NCBI GenBank assembly: GCA_003988855.1
Contig: QYAI01000019.1
Location: forward strand, 67,278-131,277
Direction: 5' to 3'
DNA: 64,000 bases
DNA from: Arachnopeziza araneosa
Lineage: Eukaryota; Ascomycota; Leotiomycetes; Helotiales; Arachnopezizaceae
The position numbers and the translations under genes are program-made. Below the pieces are notes generated by a model. The model saw only the letters and a program-made list of their open reading frames with translations, did no database searches and was not told where the DNA came from. Below, one piece after another: positions 46,908-57,705 of this stretch; positions within the stretch are counted from its first letter, which is position 1, and each line of letters starts with the position of its first letter.

Positions 46908-46918
46908 ATCACGTGGCT
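46908..46918 (-). promoter_or_regulatory. CACGTG-containing element upstream of RPL25/BMT2
   Basis: ATCACGTGGCT is read on the plus strand, 115 bp upstream of RPL25 and 73 bp upstream of BMT2. It is identical in sequence and orientation to the element upstream of RPL7. A TTAGGG (Tbf1-like half site) also lies at 46977-46982, close to the BMT2 start. Confidence 0.65.
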
Positions 46919-46991
46919 GAATAACGTATTGTCGTTCCTTGTCAAGCTACTAATTCTTTGTATAAAAAAATACATGTTAGGGATATGCAAT

Positions 46992-47861
46992 ATGGCAACC
47001 AAAAAGAAGCACACCAAATTGAAATCGCTATCCCACGGGCGGCCTCCTACAGCTGTTTCTCGACGAACAATCTCTAGCAAAGCGACCAGGACGCTTATTC
47101 GAACTCATCACACCCTTGAAAAGCAGAGGGCAAAGGCTCTTGCTCAAGGTGATGATGCTAAAACAGCTGCTCTTACGAAACTCATTGACGACCAGGGCGG
47201 GATTGTATCTTATCAGCAAGCAAGCTTATTAGGCCAAGCCAGGGAAAGAGGTGGTGATAGCTCAAAGATTTTGATGGGATGGCTTAAACCTGTAGTTTCA
47301 AACCTGGAGGAGCAGCTTGCTAAAGGACATCAACTACGAATGCTAGAGGTTGGAGCACTGAGCGTTTCCAATGCTTGCTCCCAAAGTCGTCTTTTCGAGA
47401 TAGAAAGGATTGATTTGAATAGTCAGCAGCACGGTATTAAACAGCAGGATTTTATGGAACGAGCGCTTCCCGTTAGTGAGAAAGAGAAATTCGACATTAT
47501 CAGTCTCTCTTTGGTGGTCAACTTTGTCCCAGATCCTATCGCAAGAGGGCAAATGCTGATGAGGACACTGAAGTTCTTAAGCACCCGAGAACAAGCTACT
47601 GGTTTAGGAGAGTATTTTCCGGGCCTGTTCCTTGTATTGCCAGCTTCATGCATCACGAATTCTAGATATCTGGATGAGGCAAAACTGGAGGCCATCATGG
47701 AGAGTCTTGGTTATGTTCAAGTCAAGAAGAAGCTCTCTAACAAACTGGTCTATTATCTATGGCGGATGGAGGCACAAGTTCCATCACGGATGAAAGGGTT
47801 CAAAAAAGAGGAAATAAGGTCAGGAGGATCGAGAAACAACTTTGCCATCGTTCTGAAATGA
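46992..47861 (+). CDS. bmt2: 25S rRNA adenine-N1 methyltransferase BMT2-like
   Basis: A nucleolar SAM-dependent enzyme family that makes m1A in 25S rRNA (A2142 in yeast). An intronless 289-aa frame from the ATG before ATKKKHTKLKSLSHGRP. The N-terminal region is Lys/Arg-rich, then a Rossmann-type fold: motif I-like MLEVGALS (residues 117-124), acidic motif II ERIDLN, and the BMT2-typical DFMERALP, FDIISLSLVVNFVPDP and RGQMLMRTL. The C-terminus WRMEAQVPSRMKGFKKEEIR fits the family. Two in-frame upstream ATGs (46842, 46974) exist, but the family start favours 46992. The RPL25 head-to-head arrangement joins two 60S-biogenesis genes on one short promoter. Confidence 0.9.
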   Translation: MATKKKHTKLKSLSHGRPPTAVSRRTISSKATRTLIRTHHTLEKQRAKALAQGDDAKTAALTKLIDDQGGIVSYQQASLLGQARERGGDSSKILMGWLKPVVSNLEEQLAKGHQLRMLEVGALSVSNACSQSRLFEIERIDLNSQQHGIKQQDFMERALPVSEKEKFDIISLSLVVNFVPDPIARGQMLMRTLKFLSTREQATGLGEYFPGLFLVLPASCITNSRYLDEAKLEAIMESLGYVQVKKKLSNKLVYYLWRMEAQVPSRMKGFKKEEIRSGGSRNNFAIVLK

Positions 47862-48666
47862 AGGGTCATGCGGATAGTTACGATTTGTGTTTGGCGTTTG
47901 GGGTGCATCTGGTGAAGACCCCGATCAAGTGCTGAAAAGGGAAAGCCGAGAAGATTCGTCTGAGGCTTGATTTAGCGAGGAACCCAAAGTTGAAAAGGCC
48001 GACATGATTCAGCACGTGTTCGTGCCCTGAAGCAGCTCTGCTGGGTGTGTGTGCAGAGACGCTCCTTGGTGGGCATGGACATATCCCTTCTCCTCTTTCA
48101 CAGCAGGAGAGAGAATCCCCAAGGAAGCGTGCAGACTTCGCTAGACTTACATCTGACATTGGAGGGCGGCTGACGTCGGTCTGCGGGATTCCGTTTTCTG
48201 ATTCCTTATCTGCACCCTGCAAAGCATTGCCCCACACCAATCTGCAGAGACTGGTTGCTGGGCTTGGAGGCTGGCTCCTGAAGACGAGATTCTCGAGAAA
48301 TACTGGAGCTCCTGGACCATCAACCAAAAAAACATCCTGCTGTTTCCGGTCGTCTTGTCTTGAGCTCTGTGGATCGTACAATCCACTCTTCTTCTCATTA
48401 CAGCGCGATCAACAGCTTGACTCAAGGTGTCTAGTGTGGAGAGACATGGATGGCTTAAGCCGGCATTGGCGAATAAGATAAGAGGGCCTGCATCGGACCT
48501 ACCGTCTCTATTGAACGCCCAAGACCTCTGCAAAGGCAACTTGGAAAAGCCTTTTTCTTCTCATTTCATATTTTTTTCCCTCTTGGAGAAGTCCTTCTTC
48601 AAGCGTGTATTCATAGACTATCCCGGAGAGTGAAAGGGGAAGCGTCCTCCCCTTGATGTCATCGAG
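47862..48666. other. Intergenic region and 5' leader of the AVT-type transporter
   Basis: About 800 bp between same-strand genes. Overlapping frames on both strands show no recognisable protein. The last 130 bases are pyrimidine-rich and probably 5' UTR of the transporter. Confidence 0.5.
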
Positions 48667-50908
48667 ATGTCAAGAAATCCACGAAATTTCGACGAATACC
48701 AGTACGGTATTGGAAGTTCTCCTCGAGGATCTATAAGCTCTGCTGGCGGTCGGAGTATCAGATTTGATGATGCAGCGGGATCCCCATCTGCGAGCTCTGC
48801 TCTTTTGGACAGAGGAGAGAATGAGCAGCAAGGGGAAGGTCTCCGAAGACGGCGGTAGATAGCCTTCCTTCTTGAAATGTGCAACACTGATGGATTTTCA
48901 GCTCCTCTGTCGCCCTCCGCTTAAATGCCCTTGCTCAGATTGGTGGTGTGAATAGCATTGAAAACTTCGCTAGGAGTTGGACACGAGCTGCAGGCTTTCT
49001 CGAAGTTACCCCTCATCGGCCAGCATTTATTCTCTCCCCAGACGGCCCTGAAGATGCTGGCGAGGAAGAAACGATCGATTGGGCCCGAAGGGATCCAGCA
49101 TATGGTCGCATACCTCCAACATCATTGCTCAGACAACACCTCGAAGCTTCCTCAAGTCCAGAAAACATTGTTGAAGCTGCAGGTCTGACTGCAGAAGAAG
49201 ATCCTACGACGCCAAAGGGGAAAGAGTCGGAAGGTGGCCGTCTACTTAGTGATAATACCACTATTCACGGTAGCGTACGAGGAAGAGAGTCCATTTTTGC
49301 AATTGCTCCTCACCTAGCCACACCCTTGGTGGGTAGTTATGGTACATCCTATGGAACTCTCCATTCAATCATAAATGAGTCTTCTATGACCCAAGCTGGG
49401 ACCTTATGGAGACAACAACAAGAAACCGGAAATGAACTCGAACGTGAACCTCTCATCGTAAAGGAAATCGAACAAGACGGGAAGGTAGTCCTTGTTGTTG
49501 CCGGACAATCCACCCTGCCCCAGACCGTCTTCAATTCCACCAATGTTCTCATTGGAGTCGGTCTATTAAGTCTTCCAATGGGCATTAGATACGCCGGTTG
49601 GATATGCGGAATGACTTTTTTATTGTTCTCAGCTCTCGTCACTTCCTATACAGCAAATATCCTAGCTAAGTGTCTAGACACAGATGCGACTTTGATTACA
49701 TTTGCAGATCTAGCTTTTGTATCCTACGGCCAGAGAGCCCGTATAGCAACCAGTCTCCTATTTACCTTGGAGCTACTTGCAACATGTGTAGCCCTCGTCG
49801 TTCTTTTTGCAGATACTTTAGATCTTTTGATACCTGGCTTGGGGGTCAATGGGTGGAAAATAATTTGTGGTCTTCTCTTGATACCCTTGAATTTTGCACC
49901 ATTACGTTTGCTTAGTTTTAGCAGTGTTATTGGTATATTTTCATGTTTCTGCAGTAAGTATTACCCGATATTGAAATAGATCGGAATGTAATGACGCCGT
50001 ATTTCCTTTGGGCGGTTAATACGTTCATTCTGCGGTGTCAGTATATTTACATCAAGAGTACGAGTTAACAATTCGCAGTTATTTTGATCATCTTCACGGA
50101 TGGATTCATCAAGCCTCATACTCCGGGTTCGCTCCGTGAACCAGCGCAGACCTACCTCTTCCCATCAAATTGGCTTACTCTTCCTCTCTCATTTGGCTTG
50201 CTGATGTCTCCCTGGGGTGGCCATTCTGTTTTCCCCAATATCTATCGAGATATGCGTCACCCTTACAAATTCAAGCAAGCTGTCAAAGTAACATTCACAT
50301 TCACAGTAAGTCCTCGTATTAAAGATGTTCCATGTTTGTTATGCTTAGCTCAAACTTAGTACGTTCTCGATCTTGCTACGGCTATAGCAGGTATTCTCAT
50401 GTTCGGCGATGGTGTCATGACCGAAATCACCGCCAATTTACTCAACACCTCCGGCTATCCCCGTTCTCTCTCCATCATCATGAGCATCTTCATCGCCATC
50501 ATACCTCTTACTAAAGTCCCTCTCAATGCAAGGCCTATCGTCTCAACTCTTGAGACGATATTCGGCCTCGATTCTGTTCCCTCGTCAGACTCTCAAGCTC
50601 ATGGCGAGTTCTCTAACTACGTGACGGGTATTTTAAGAATAGTCATCCGCATTGTAGTGGTAGTAATATTCGTCATTATTTCGATTCTTTTCCCTGCATT
50701 TGATAGCATTATGGCGTTTATGGGTAGCACTTTATGTTTCACGATCTGTGTCATTTTGCCACTAATGTTCTATTTGAGGATGTTTAGTAAGGAGGTCACG
50801 GCAAAGGAGAAGGTTCTATGCTACTTTTTGATTGTGGTCTCGTCGGTCCTAGCTGCAGTGGGGACGGTATTTGCAATCCTGCCAAAGAGCATGATTGGGG
50901 CAGAGTAG
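48667..50908 (+). CDS. Vacuolar amino-acid transporter, AVT1-like (AAAP family)
   Basis: Four exons (48667-48854, 48902-49953, 50079-50305, 50360-50908) give 671 aa. The first about 270 residues are hydrophilic, Ser/Glu-rich and cytosolic (ARSWTRAAGFLEV, a proline-rich acidic stretch and many potential phosphosites), as in AVT1-type transporters. The AAAP core starts at TVFNSTNVLIGVGLLSLPMG, an unwound helix-1 substrate site, and has about 10-11 hydrophobic segments, including FGDGVMTEITANLL and MGSTLCFTICVILPLMFYL. Such proteins use the vacuolar proton gradient to load neutral amino acids. Introns are 47, 125 and 54 bp. AVT1 itself versus a close paralogue is not resolved. Confidence 0.88.
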
Positions 50909-51607
50909 ATAATAATGGCTGTACATATGAGGTTCTGATGACTTGTTTAGGCATTTGGCGGCTCTTTTGCGGTTATTGCACGAGTACAATGCATAGCGGT
51001 TTTTGAGTAGTTAACGGCGGAGTTCTCTGCACTGTCCAAGAATGATATACCGAGGATAATCTAACGTCTTATCTTGAGAATTCTTCCATTGTCCAAGTGA
51101 CATTTCAGACTTGCAGCTGCTTGCCCACACTACAACCCGGCATCGCCCTACCACTTTGATCCCTTTGCATTGCAAATGTCGTTGTCGGAAATGGGATGGC
51201 CAAGGTGTGTCAAACTATCCATTCTGCAAAGTATGCGATGCCTCTTTTGGGAGAAACGTCACCTCTCCGCATCAGCACATGAGAGATCACGGTACGATAA
51301 AACACTCCCAGCTTTCAAGACGCCTCCGTCCCTCCAAGGACACTGCATCTCACCTGCACATGCTGTGCTCAAGCCAAGCCGACAAAAATAGAAATTCGCT
51401 CTACGTATTCACAACGAAAGAAAGATTCGGTTCCGAGGAAGGAACCGCGACGAAGAGCAGGCATAGAATAGCTCTGGGGTTATTGGCAGGAAGGAGATGG
51501 TCCATGATGTGGGGTATGGCTTTGGATTGGATTTGAGGACTCTAAAATTGAGAGGGGGTCGTCATTGGCCCATCGAGGGGCTTGATGTGTTGAGCTAAGC
51601 TCGATGA
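50909..51607. other. Convergent intergenic region, transporter to enolase-phosphatase
   Basis: About 700 bp. A frame around 51170-51536 contains one C2H2-like spacing but has no ATG start and no wider support. I treat the region as non-coding 3' sequence. Confidence 0.45.
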
Positions 51608-53003
51608 TCAATTCTCGATGTGGATGTCACTGAAGCTCGTAATGATACCGTATCTGCTTTTCTCCTCCTCGCTCAACGCCGCATTTCCCTCTCTAACCAC
51701 CACAAGACTCTTCATGCCAGCCTGGAGAGCAGCTTCCACCTCGCCCGGCTGATCACTTAGAAATAACCACTTCCCCGCATCTAGACTCCTCGTCTCCAGA
51801 ATCTTGACATAGCTACTCTTCTCTCTCTTGTGGCCGGCATTGATGGTATCAAAGTAGCCACTGAGGTAGCTCCGGAGGTCAGGTTCACCATTGGTATTGG
51901 TGTACTGAAAGAGCAGTTTTTGGGCTGCGACAGAACCGGACGAGTAGATCACGATGGCTTTCCCAGCCTCGTACCATCGCCTGAGAGCAGGATAGACATC
52001 CGGGAACAATGGACACTGGATCTGGCCAGATTCGTACCCAGAGAGCCACAGGTGGCCCTGCAAGGATTTAAGAGCTGGGTCCTTGATATCTCGGGAGACG
52101 AGGTTGTGCACATGGGCTCGAAGTGCATCTGGGGACGTGCGGTATTCAGGAGGGAAGGCATCCCGGTATGGGGTAAAGGTAGGCGAGTCCCAATTCGATG
52201 GTAGGAGGTCATCGAGAGCTGTGAGAGCGTAGGGGAACTGTGAAGTTAGTCAACTAGGGGCTGGGGATGTCAAAGTTAAGAGACGGATGTTGCGGGGTAG
52301 GAGGAGGTGGCTTGTATGAAGGGGGCAAGCGACTATCTCTGCTGCGAGAAATAGGAGAGACATCATGTGCACAATTGCACGCCCATCTCCCCACAATGTG
52401 CTTCCAGATGTTGAGACGGACGCTTCCTGCCAGCTCCAACCAGCGGCTTGCTTCCCAAGGAGCAGCGATCTCGTGCCACTGTTCGGTTGCTTTCCCCCTC
52501 CAAGACAAGAGTCAATCCAGCTGGAATACGAGCGCTTGTAGCGGCTCTCCTCGGCCAAGAGACATCAACAGCGGAATCTGATCGACAGACAATGCTACTC
52601 AGCGGTCCAGTGAGAGAGCAATGCCCTTTCATCGCCCAATGGGAGCAAGCTCCGCAGATGTAGATCCAAACAGATCCCACGACAATTGACCCAACTGTGG
52701 GTGTATAGTAGAAACATGCAGATATAGAGAGCAGATCAACAGGACCAGAACCTCCACCACGTACCAAGATCTCCTTGACGAATGAGATGGGACAAACAGT
52801 TCCTTCTGTAGCATCATGGTCAGCCCAAGGCTTGCTGATGGATATCCACGTGACTTGTCCCAACCTCTTCTTCCTCCTCCCGTCCGCCAGGCCCGTGAGG
52901 ATCTCAGGAAGCACCAGCACCAGCACCAGCACCAGCACCAGCACGACGGGACGAACCTACCGATATCCAGCAAGACAACATCGATATCCGTCGCGACAAC
53001 CAT
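51608..53003 (-). CDS. utr4: Enolase-phosphatase E1 (methionine salvage, UTR4/MtnC)
   Basis: Bifunctional HAD-family enzyme that enolises and dephosphorylates 2,3-diketo-5-methylthiopentyl-1-phosphate in the methionine salvage pathway. Three exons (53003-52961, 52805-52765, 52237-51608) give 237 aa. HAD motif I is split by intron 1: LLDI|EGTVCPISFVKE. The family catalytic Asp sits in this LLDIEGT loop. Motif II is IVIYSSGSVAAQKLLF (Ser of SSGS), and motif III/IV is WLFLSDQPGEVEAALQAGM. FPYAL follows KEIL exactly as in the family, so the 527-bp second intron contains no missing exon. Intron 1 (154 bp) holds an AGCACC repeat. I call the start from a 14-codon exon, MVVATDIDVVLLDI. Confidence 0.92.
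52910..52945. repeat. AGCACC/GGTGCT hexamer microsatellite, about 6 copies
   Basis: Tandem AGCACC units are read directly. They lie inside intron 1 of the enolase-phosphatase gene, close to its donor, so copy-number change would alter intron length but not protein. Confidence 0.95.
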
Positions 53004-56000
53004 TTTTTCCGCGTCTTATCTCGCGGGAGCTCTCCTTCGGTCCAACAAGATAGCGGTGAACAAGAGAGAATGGAAAAAATTTTCTCGATGAAATGTGGTG
53101 GTTGGCAGTCGCAACGGTCAGTATCGGGAATGGTCAATCGAGGCCTGGATCTCAGCGCGCCTGCATACGAACTGCCACCAGTACTAACTCGCCGTGCAGG
53201 AGGAATGCGCCTGGTGTGGATGCACGCTGCGAACTTGTGGATGCAGCCGCGACGAAAGCAGACGCTCGACGGCAATTCGCAACGAAAAAGGTTTATCCGG
53301 CGAGGGCCACTACGATGGGTAGCAATTCCAAGATTTAAAATTGTGCGAGCGGTGAGGAAGCTATTCCCGGATCCATTGGATGCGACGGCGACAAGAGATT
53401 TGGAGGGCCCAGCCCAGGACATGCATCGACCGCACCTGCATACCATCTCATCCCAATAATACCCTCGGGTTTACAGTACGGGGCCAGCTCTCGGCCAGCT
53501 CGGCGGCCCGGCGACAGGAAAAAAAAGATGGAGAGGAAAAGAAAGTTACATGTGTGGTTGGTTCGTGGAGGAGCATGAAGGGTAACGGTGAGGATATGCA
53601 GCCTAGGAAAAAGAAACCTCCGCCGTGGTTCAGGAACTGGCAGGTTTGTGGAGAGCGGCAGTGGCAAGATGGCTCGACATCCTGTGTTTACTTGCACGCT
53701 GAATTCTAGACGTGGAGATGTTCAAGCTCTCTCTCGCCCGCCTGGTCATGATTCGGTCATGAACTTTCACTCGACCCTCGCTTTATCTTTCACACCGTTG
53801 ATTGTGGCAAAAGTTTCTACGACAGATTCTTGCTTCCTCTTCACCGCTCGATTCATTTCATTTTAGCTGTGTTTGAAGGTGGCCTCTACGACACCACCCC
53901 CTCATCAATATCCATAGTCTCCATATCAATTTTAACTTCTTGCGACGGCCACAATCCTAGACGCCGGATTGGGGGTGTAAAAGTTTCATCAAAAGAAGTT
54001 TCTTTCATTCTTCACCGCTCACAGCCCCAATCATCATCTGTTACACTTGCTAGTAGTCCAAGAAGTAGTTTGTCGCCAACGATGGTTTCATATTCGTCAT
54101 ACGGCCTGTCCTGGTCCCTTAGTGGGGCACAACTTTATATCTGCAACCGGGCAGATCTTTTGATACATTGCACATGTATCTGTACGCCGAGAAGGGTAAG
54201 GCGGTTACCTATTGTAAACATTTGCAAACAGAACAAGCGACGCGTTTGGGAATGAGAGACCCTCCAGCCCGGATTCCATCGAGAGAGACACGCACGGCCT
54301 GACGTGCGCTTAGATTATTAAGAAGCTCCAATGTGACAATGTTCTGTACCTCTAACCGCGAAGAGCATGCATTCGATTGTAGATTACGTCGAAAGTTGTA
54401 CAAGCTCCAATTGGTACATGTCCCCGTTACCCACGATGCATGATGCTATATTTTTGGCCTTCTACATGCTTGATCTTGGGGGCGAAGAACAAAGACCCCC
54501 AGGCGACCTATCGTCTCATATTGCTGCCACCTATCCGTCAAGTCTTAAGACAAAGGAGTGAAGGATGCGGGATGTGGGATGACATTTCTGGCGATGGTGT
54601 GCCAGTTGAAAAGGCTGAGCTTATCGAGATCGTCTCCTTCATCATGCCTGGTTGCGAATAGCAACGGATGCAATCGTGGAATTTAGATTGGCTATGATGC
54701 TAGAATAAAGGAATGCTTGCCCTTCCGCAGGTCAATCCTTCCTCGTGGGGCCAGTCAATCTCGAGATGGGAAGCAGATAGATTAGGAGAGGTGTACGGTC
54801 GGAGGCGATGATTTGCTTCCAGTTTCAAAGGCATTTAGGCATTTCCAGATGTTTCTCAACAGAAATCTTTTCATCTGGGATGAACGGTCGATTCCGGAAT
54901 CAATTGCATGAGTGATGCAAAATTATGCTTACACAAAGATATACTCCTTCGAAAGATCTGCAATTGCACAGTTATACAAGTCCTAGCGGGTTTCATAAGG
55001 GTGGAATGAGGTGCAATTATGAAGTCATTTTCTCAACAAGAAGACAGTTCAGCTCTTTCATGGCACTGACTGCCGAGCATTCTCGAGACATGAGAATTCT
55101 GGGACCAGCATATTGTGAGAAGGGGATTGAACGCGTGAAAGATCACCTCATGAGCTATCACAATGGCTCCATGTGTCAGTAGGATGCCGGGTTTGTGGGA
55201 GAACCTCAAAAAGCTGGCTCTTTTGATGAGACAGCTGATCAAGGAGAAGTAGCATCATCGGATAACTTGAAAGAATGCGATAGATCAGACTCTTTTGCAA
55301 AATGCTCTCGGGATTCGTGGTTCTTTGCTTCGAGCTCAATGAGGTCGAGGCTGGGGGGGTCACACGACCGTTCTGAGACGAATTGGCGAGGTTGATGGAG
55401 AGCGCCGAGATGGAGACTCTCGCACAGCAAGATTAGGAGCGCAATTGGGCGTCAAGCGATGGAATAGTTTCTGAAGCCTTCTACGGCGAGAAATGGCTGG
55501 GTCAGAGTTCAAGGTGCTGATGATGATCGCTGGCTGTGAGCGCGTGGCCTGAAATAAGATTGCGAATTGCTAAATCGAGGATTCGAGCCAGCCCAGAGCC
55601 AGCCAGAGCCAGCCTCGCGGCCCTCGCCTGAGGACGACAAAGAGCGAACATCGGAGCTTGGGATCAAGCGCTCCGTGGGTGGTGGGTGAATTGGAGGGCG
55701 CCACGCCGGTACGACGGGGTCGCCCTAGGCATTGGTAGGAGGTGATCTCGCCCGTGGACTTCTGCATTCTCGAGCATGGCTTGCTGTCGTTCCTGTTCCT
55801 GTCCAGTGTTCCCGTTCGAGTTTGAGCATGACGGCCAAGAGGTATCTCCCATATCGAGGATGGGTTGGCAGTGCATGACACGCTTGTCCCTTCTCGGGCA
55901 CTTGCAGCTGCAACAAGAAGGGGGGCGCCATTTGGTCTTGGATTCCTGGAGCCACCGACCAGTGCGCTGCATGCCGGGAAGCCAATAGTGTGGCGAACGA

Positions 56001-57705
56001 TGTGTCCGCAGAAACTCGTAGAAAAGGCCGGCAGAGAGGATGAAAGCAGCGAGGCTTTGTACGCGGGCACTGGGATAGCTGTTTCACATCGGGCGGCGAT
56101 GACTGGCGCAGCAGGGCGCCATGGCTGCCCCAAACCTTTATCCGGCAGGTCCACACTCGTGCTGCTTTTGCTCGTCGCGGCCGTTGCCCATGAAAGCGGT
56201 CAAGAGCGTCAGTCGATGCGTGGGTGGTGGGTGGTGGTGGTGGTGGTGGTGGTGGTGGTGATGGTGGTCGTTGACGAGGTGGTGTCTGTCTCCAAGGTGG
56301 TAAAAGCGGTAAGCTCAACAGCCAGGCTTGCTGACTGGGCTGGCCAATCACGCCCTGCGCTAACCTCGCCCGCCCTCGCTCTCTTGTTGACTCGCCTCTC
56401 TGCCCTCTCCAGCAGACCTCACCGACCTACCCTCATCCTCCATAACATCCGACCCATCCCCCATCACCATCGACTTCCTACTGCGCACATCTATCGTCGA
56501 CCGTGGTTATCCTCTTCCTCCTCCCTCCTCTCTCTCCTCCTCTTCTCTTCTCTACTTCCCGCACTCCTTCAACCTCATCACCTACGCTTCTTGCCAACCA
56601 CGGCCCCCTTCGACGACGTTCCATCCGTTGCAGTCACAGCTCTGCGTCATCAGCTTGCTCATCAGACCATCAACAACAACAAGTCAGATCATCTTGGAGC
56701 CTCGCAGACCCCTCGAACCGTCTGTGATTTAGTCCCATCCATCCATTCCATCCGCTCTCCCTCCTATTCGTCCTTCTCGGTCTCGACTCATCTCAGCGAG
56801 CTTCAATAAAGCGGTGTTGGTGGACGAAGAGTAAGCTCTTCGACTTCCATATCCCAACCATCAACCACAAGCAACACATGAGTTCCACGGTAGAGTCGGA
56901 GATTGTCTTCTAACAGACTTCTTCTCCATTCAATTCAAGCCTCGTGTTCAGCTAGCCGACGCACAACTATCTGTTGGCCTGACCGCATTTGTCCCTGTTC
57001 GGACCACGCATTCTTCTCCATCACCACATCTTTCTCGACGATATAACACTCTCGACTCATAGGTCGAATCTGTTGTCTCCTCTCTCTCTCTCTCGGGTCG
57101 ATCCGCCTCCCCAGTCGATTCCAAACTTCACCGCTCCACAACTCATCACCATCGAGGAGTCCTGTTGGCACAACTCAACTGAGGCTTCTTCACCTCAGAC
57201 ATTCGTTGCTCAAATCTTTCGGCTTTCATGTCAACATAACGATTTTTCGACTTTCCTTTCCGGACCAATCGTCCATTGTCCTTGTTTACGATCAACTCTC
57301 AATTCCTTTTGTTAGCGATTCGAATACCCACCCATGAGCCTCTGACCCTGACACGATAAATCTGGAGTTTTCACCAATTATTATTTTTATTTCGGCCATT
57401 CAGTTACCGTTATATAGCGTTGCCCGTTTCTTCATTCACCCCAGGCACCTTTGTCCTACCCTCGACCAACCGCGGTCATCCACGCTTCGATATTCATCCA
57501 ACTCGAAAATATCCTCTGTGCCAACAACTTTGTTTTAGAGAAGACAAAAGCATTTGCCCATCTGTATTCCATCTTCACGTTTGCAGGGCCAAAAAAACAC
57601 TCGGTTGTACCACTACTACACTTTCAAATTCACATCTACCTAATTCTCAAACTTCACATTCCGTTTCACTTCGCCCTCACTTTCCGTCCATCAACATCTA
57701 TTGCC
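53004..57705. other. Long gene-poor region and 5' leader of the Ran1-like kinase
   Basis: About 4.7 kb with no supported gene. It contains a GGT microsatellite (about 56222-56262) and, from about 56380 to 57700, a strongly pyrimidine-rich, ATG-poor stretch (including CT repeats near 57080) typical of a long fungal 5' leader. The kinase frame stays open upstream of its ATG to about 57451 without another good start. Frames over 53.0-56.8 kb have no fungal exon pattern. Confidence 0.5.
56222..56262. repeat. GGT/ACC trinucleotide run
   Basis: A near-perfect GGT array is read directly, giving a Val-repeat artefact frame. Confidence 0.9.

Noticed and set aside
52363..52944. 193-aa minus-strand frame
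   Set aside because: It overlaps two introns and an exon of the enolase-phosphatase, includes the AGCACC repeat, and is in another frame.
55865..56809. 314-aa plus-strand frame
   Set aside because: Low-complexity, spans a GGT repeat giving poly-Val, and lies in the pyrimidine-rich kinase leader.
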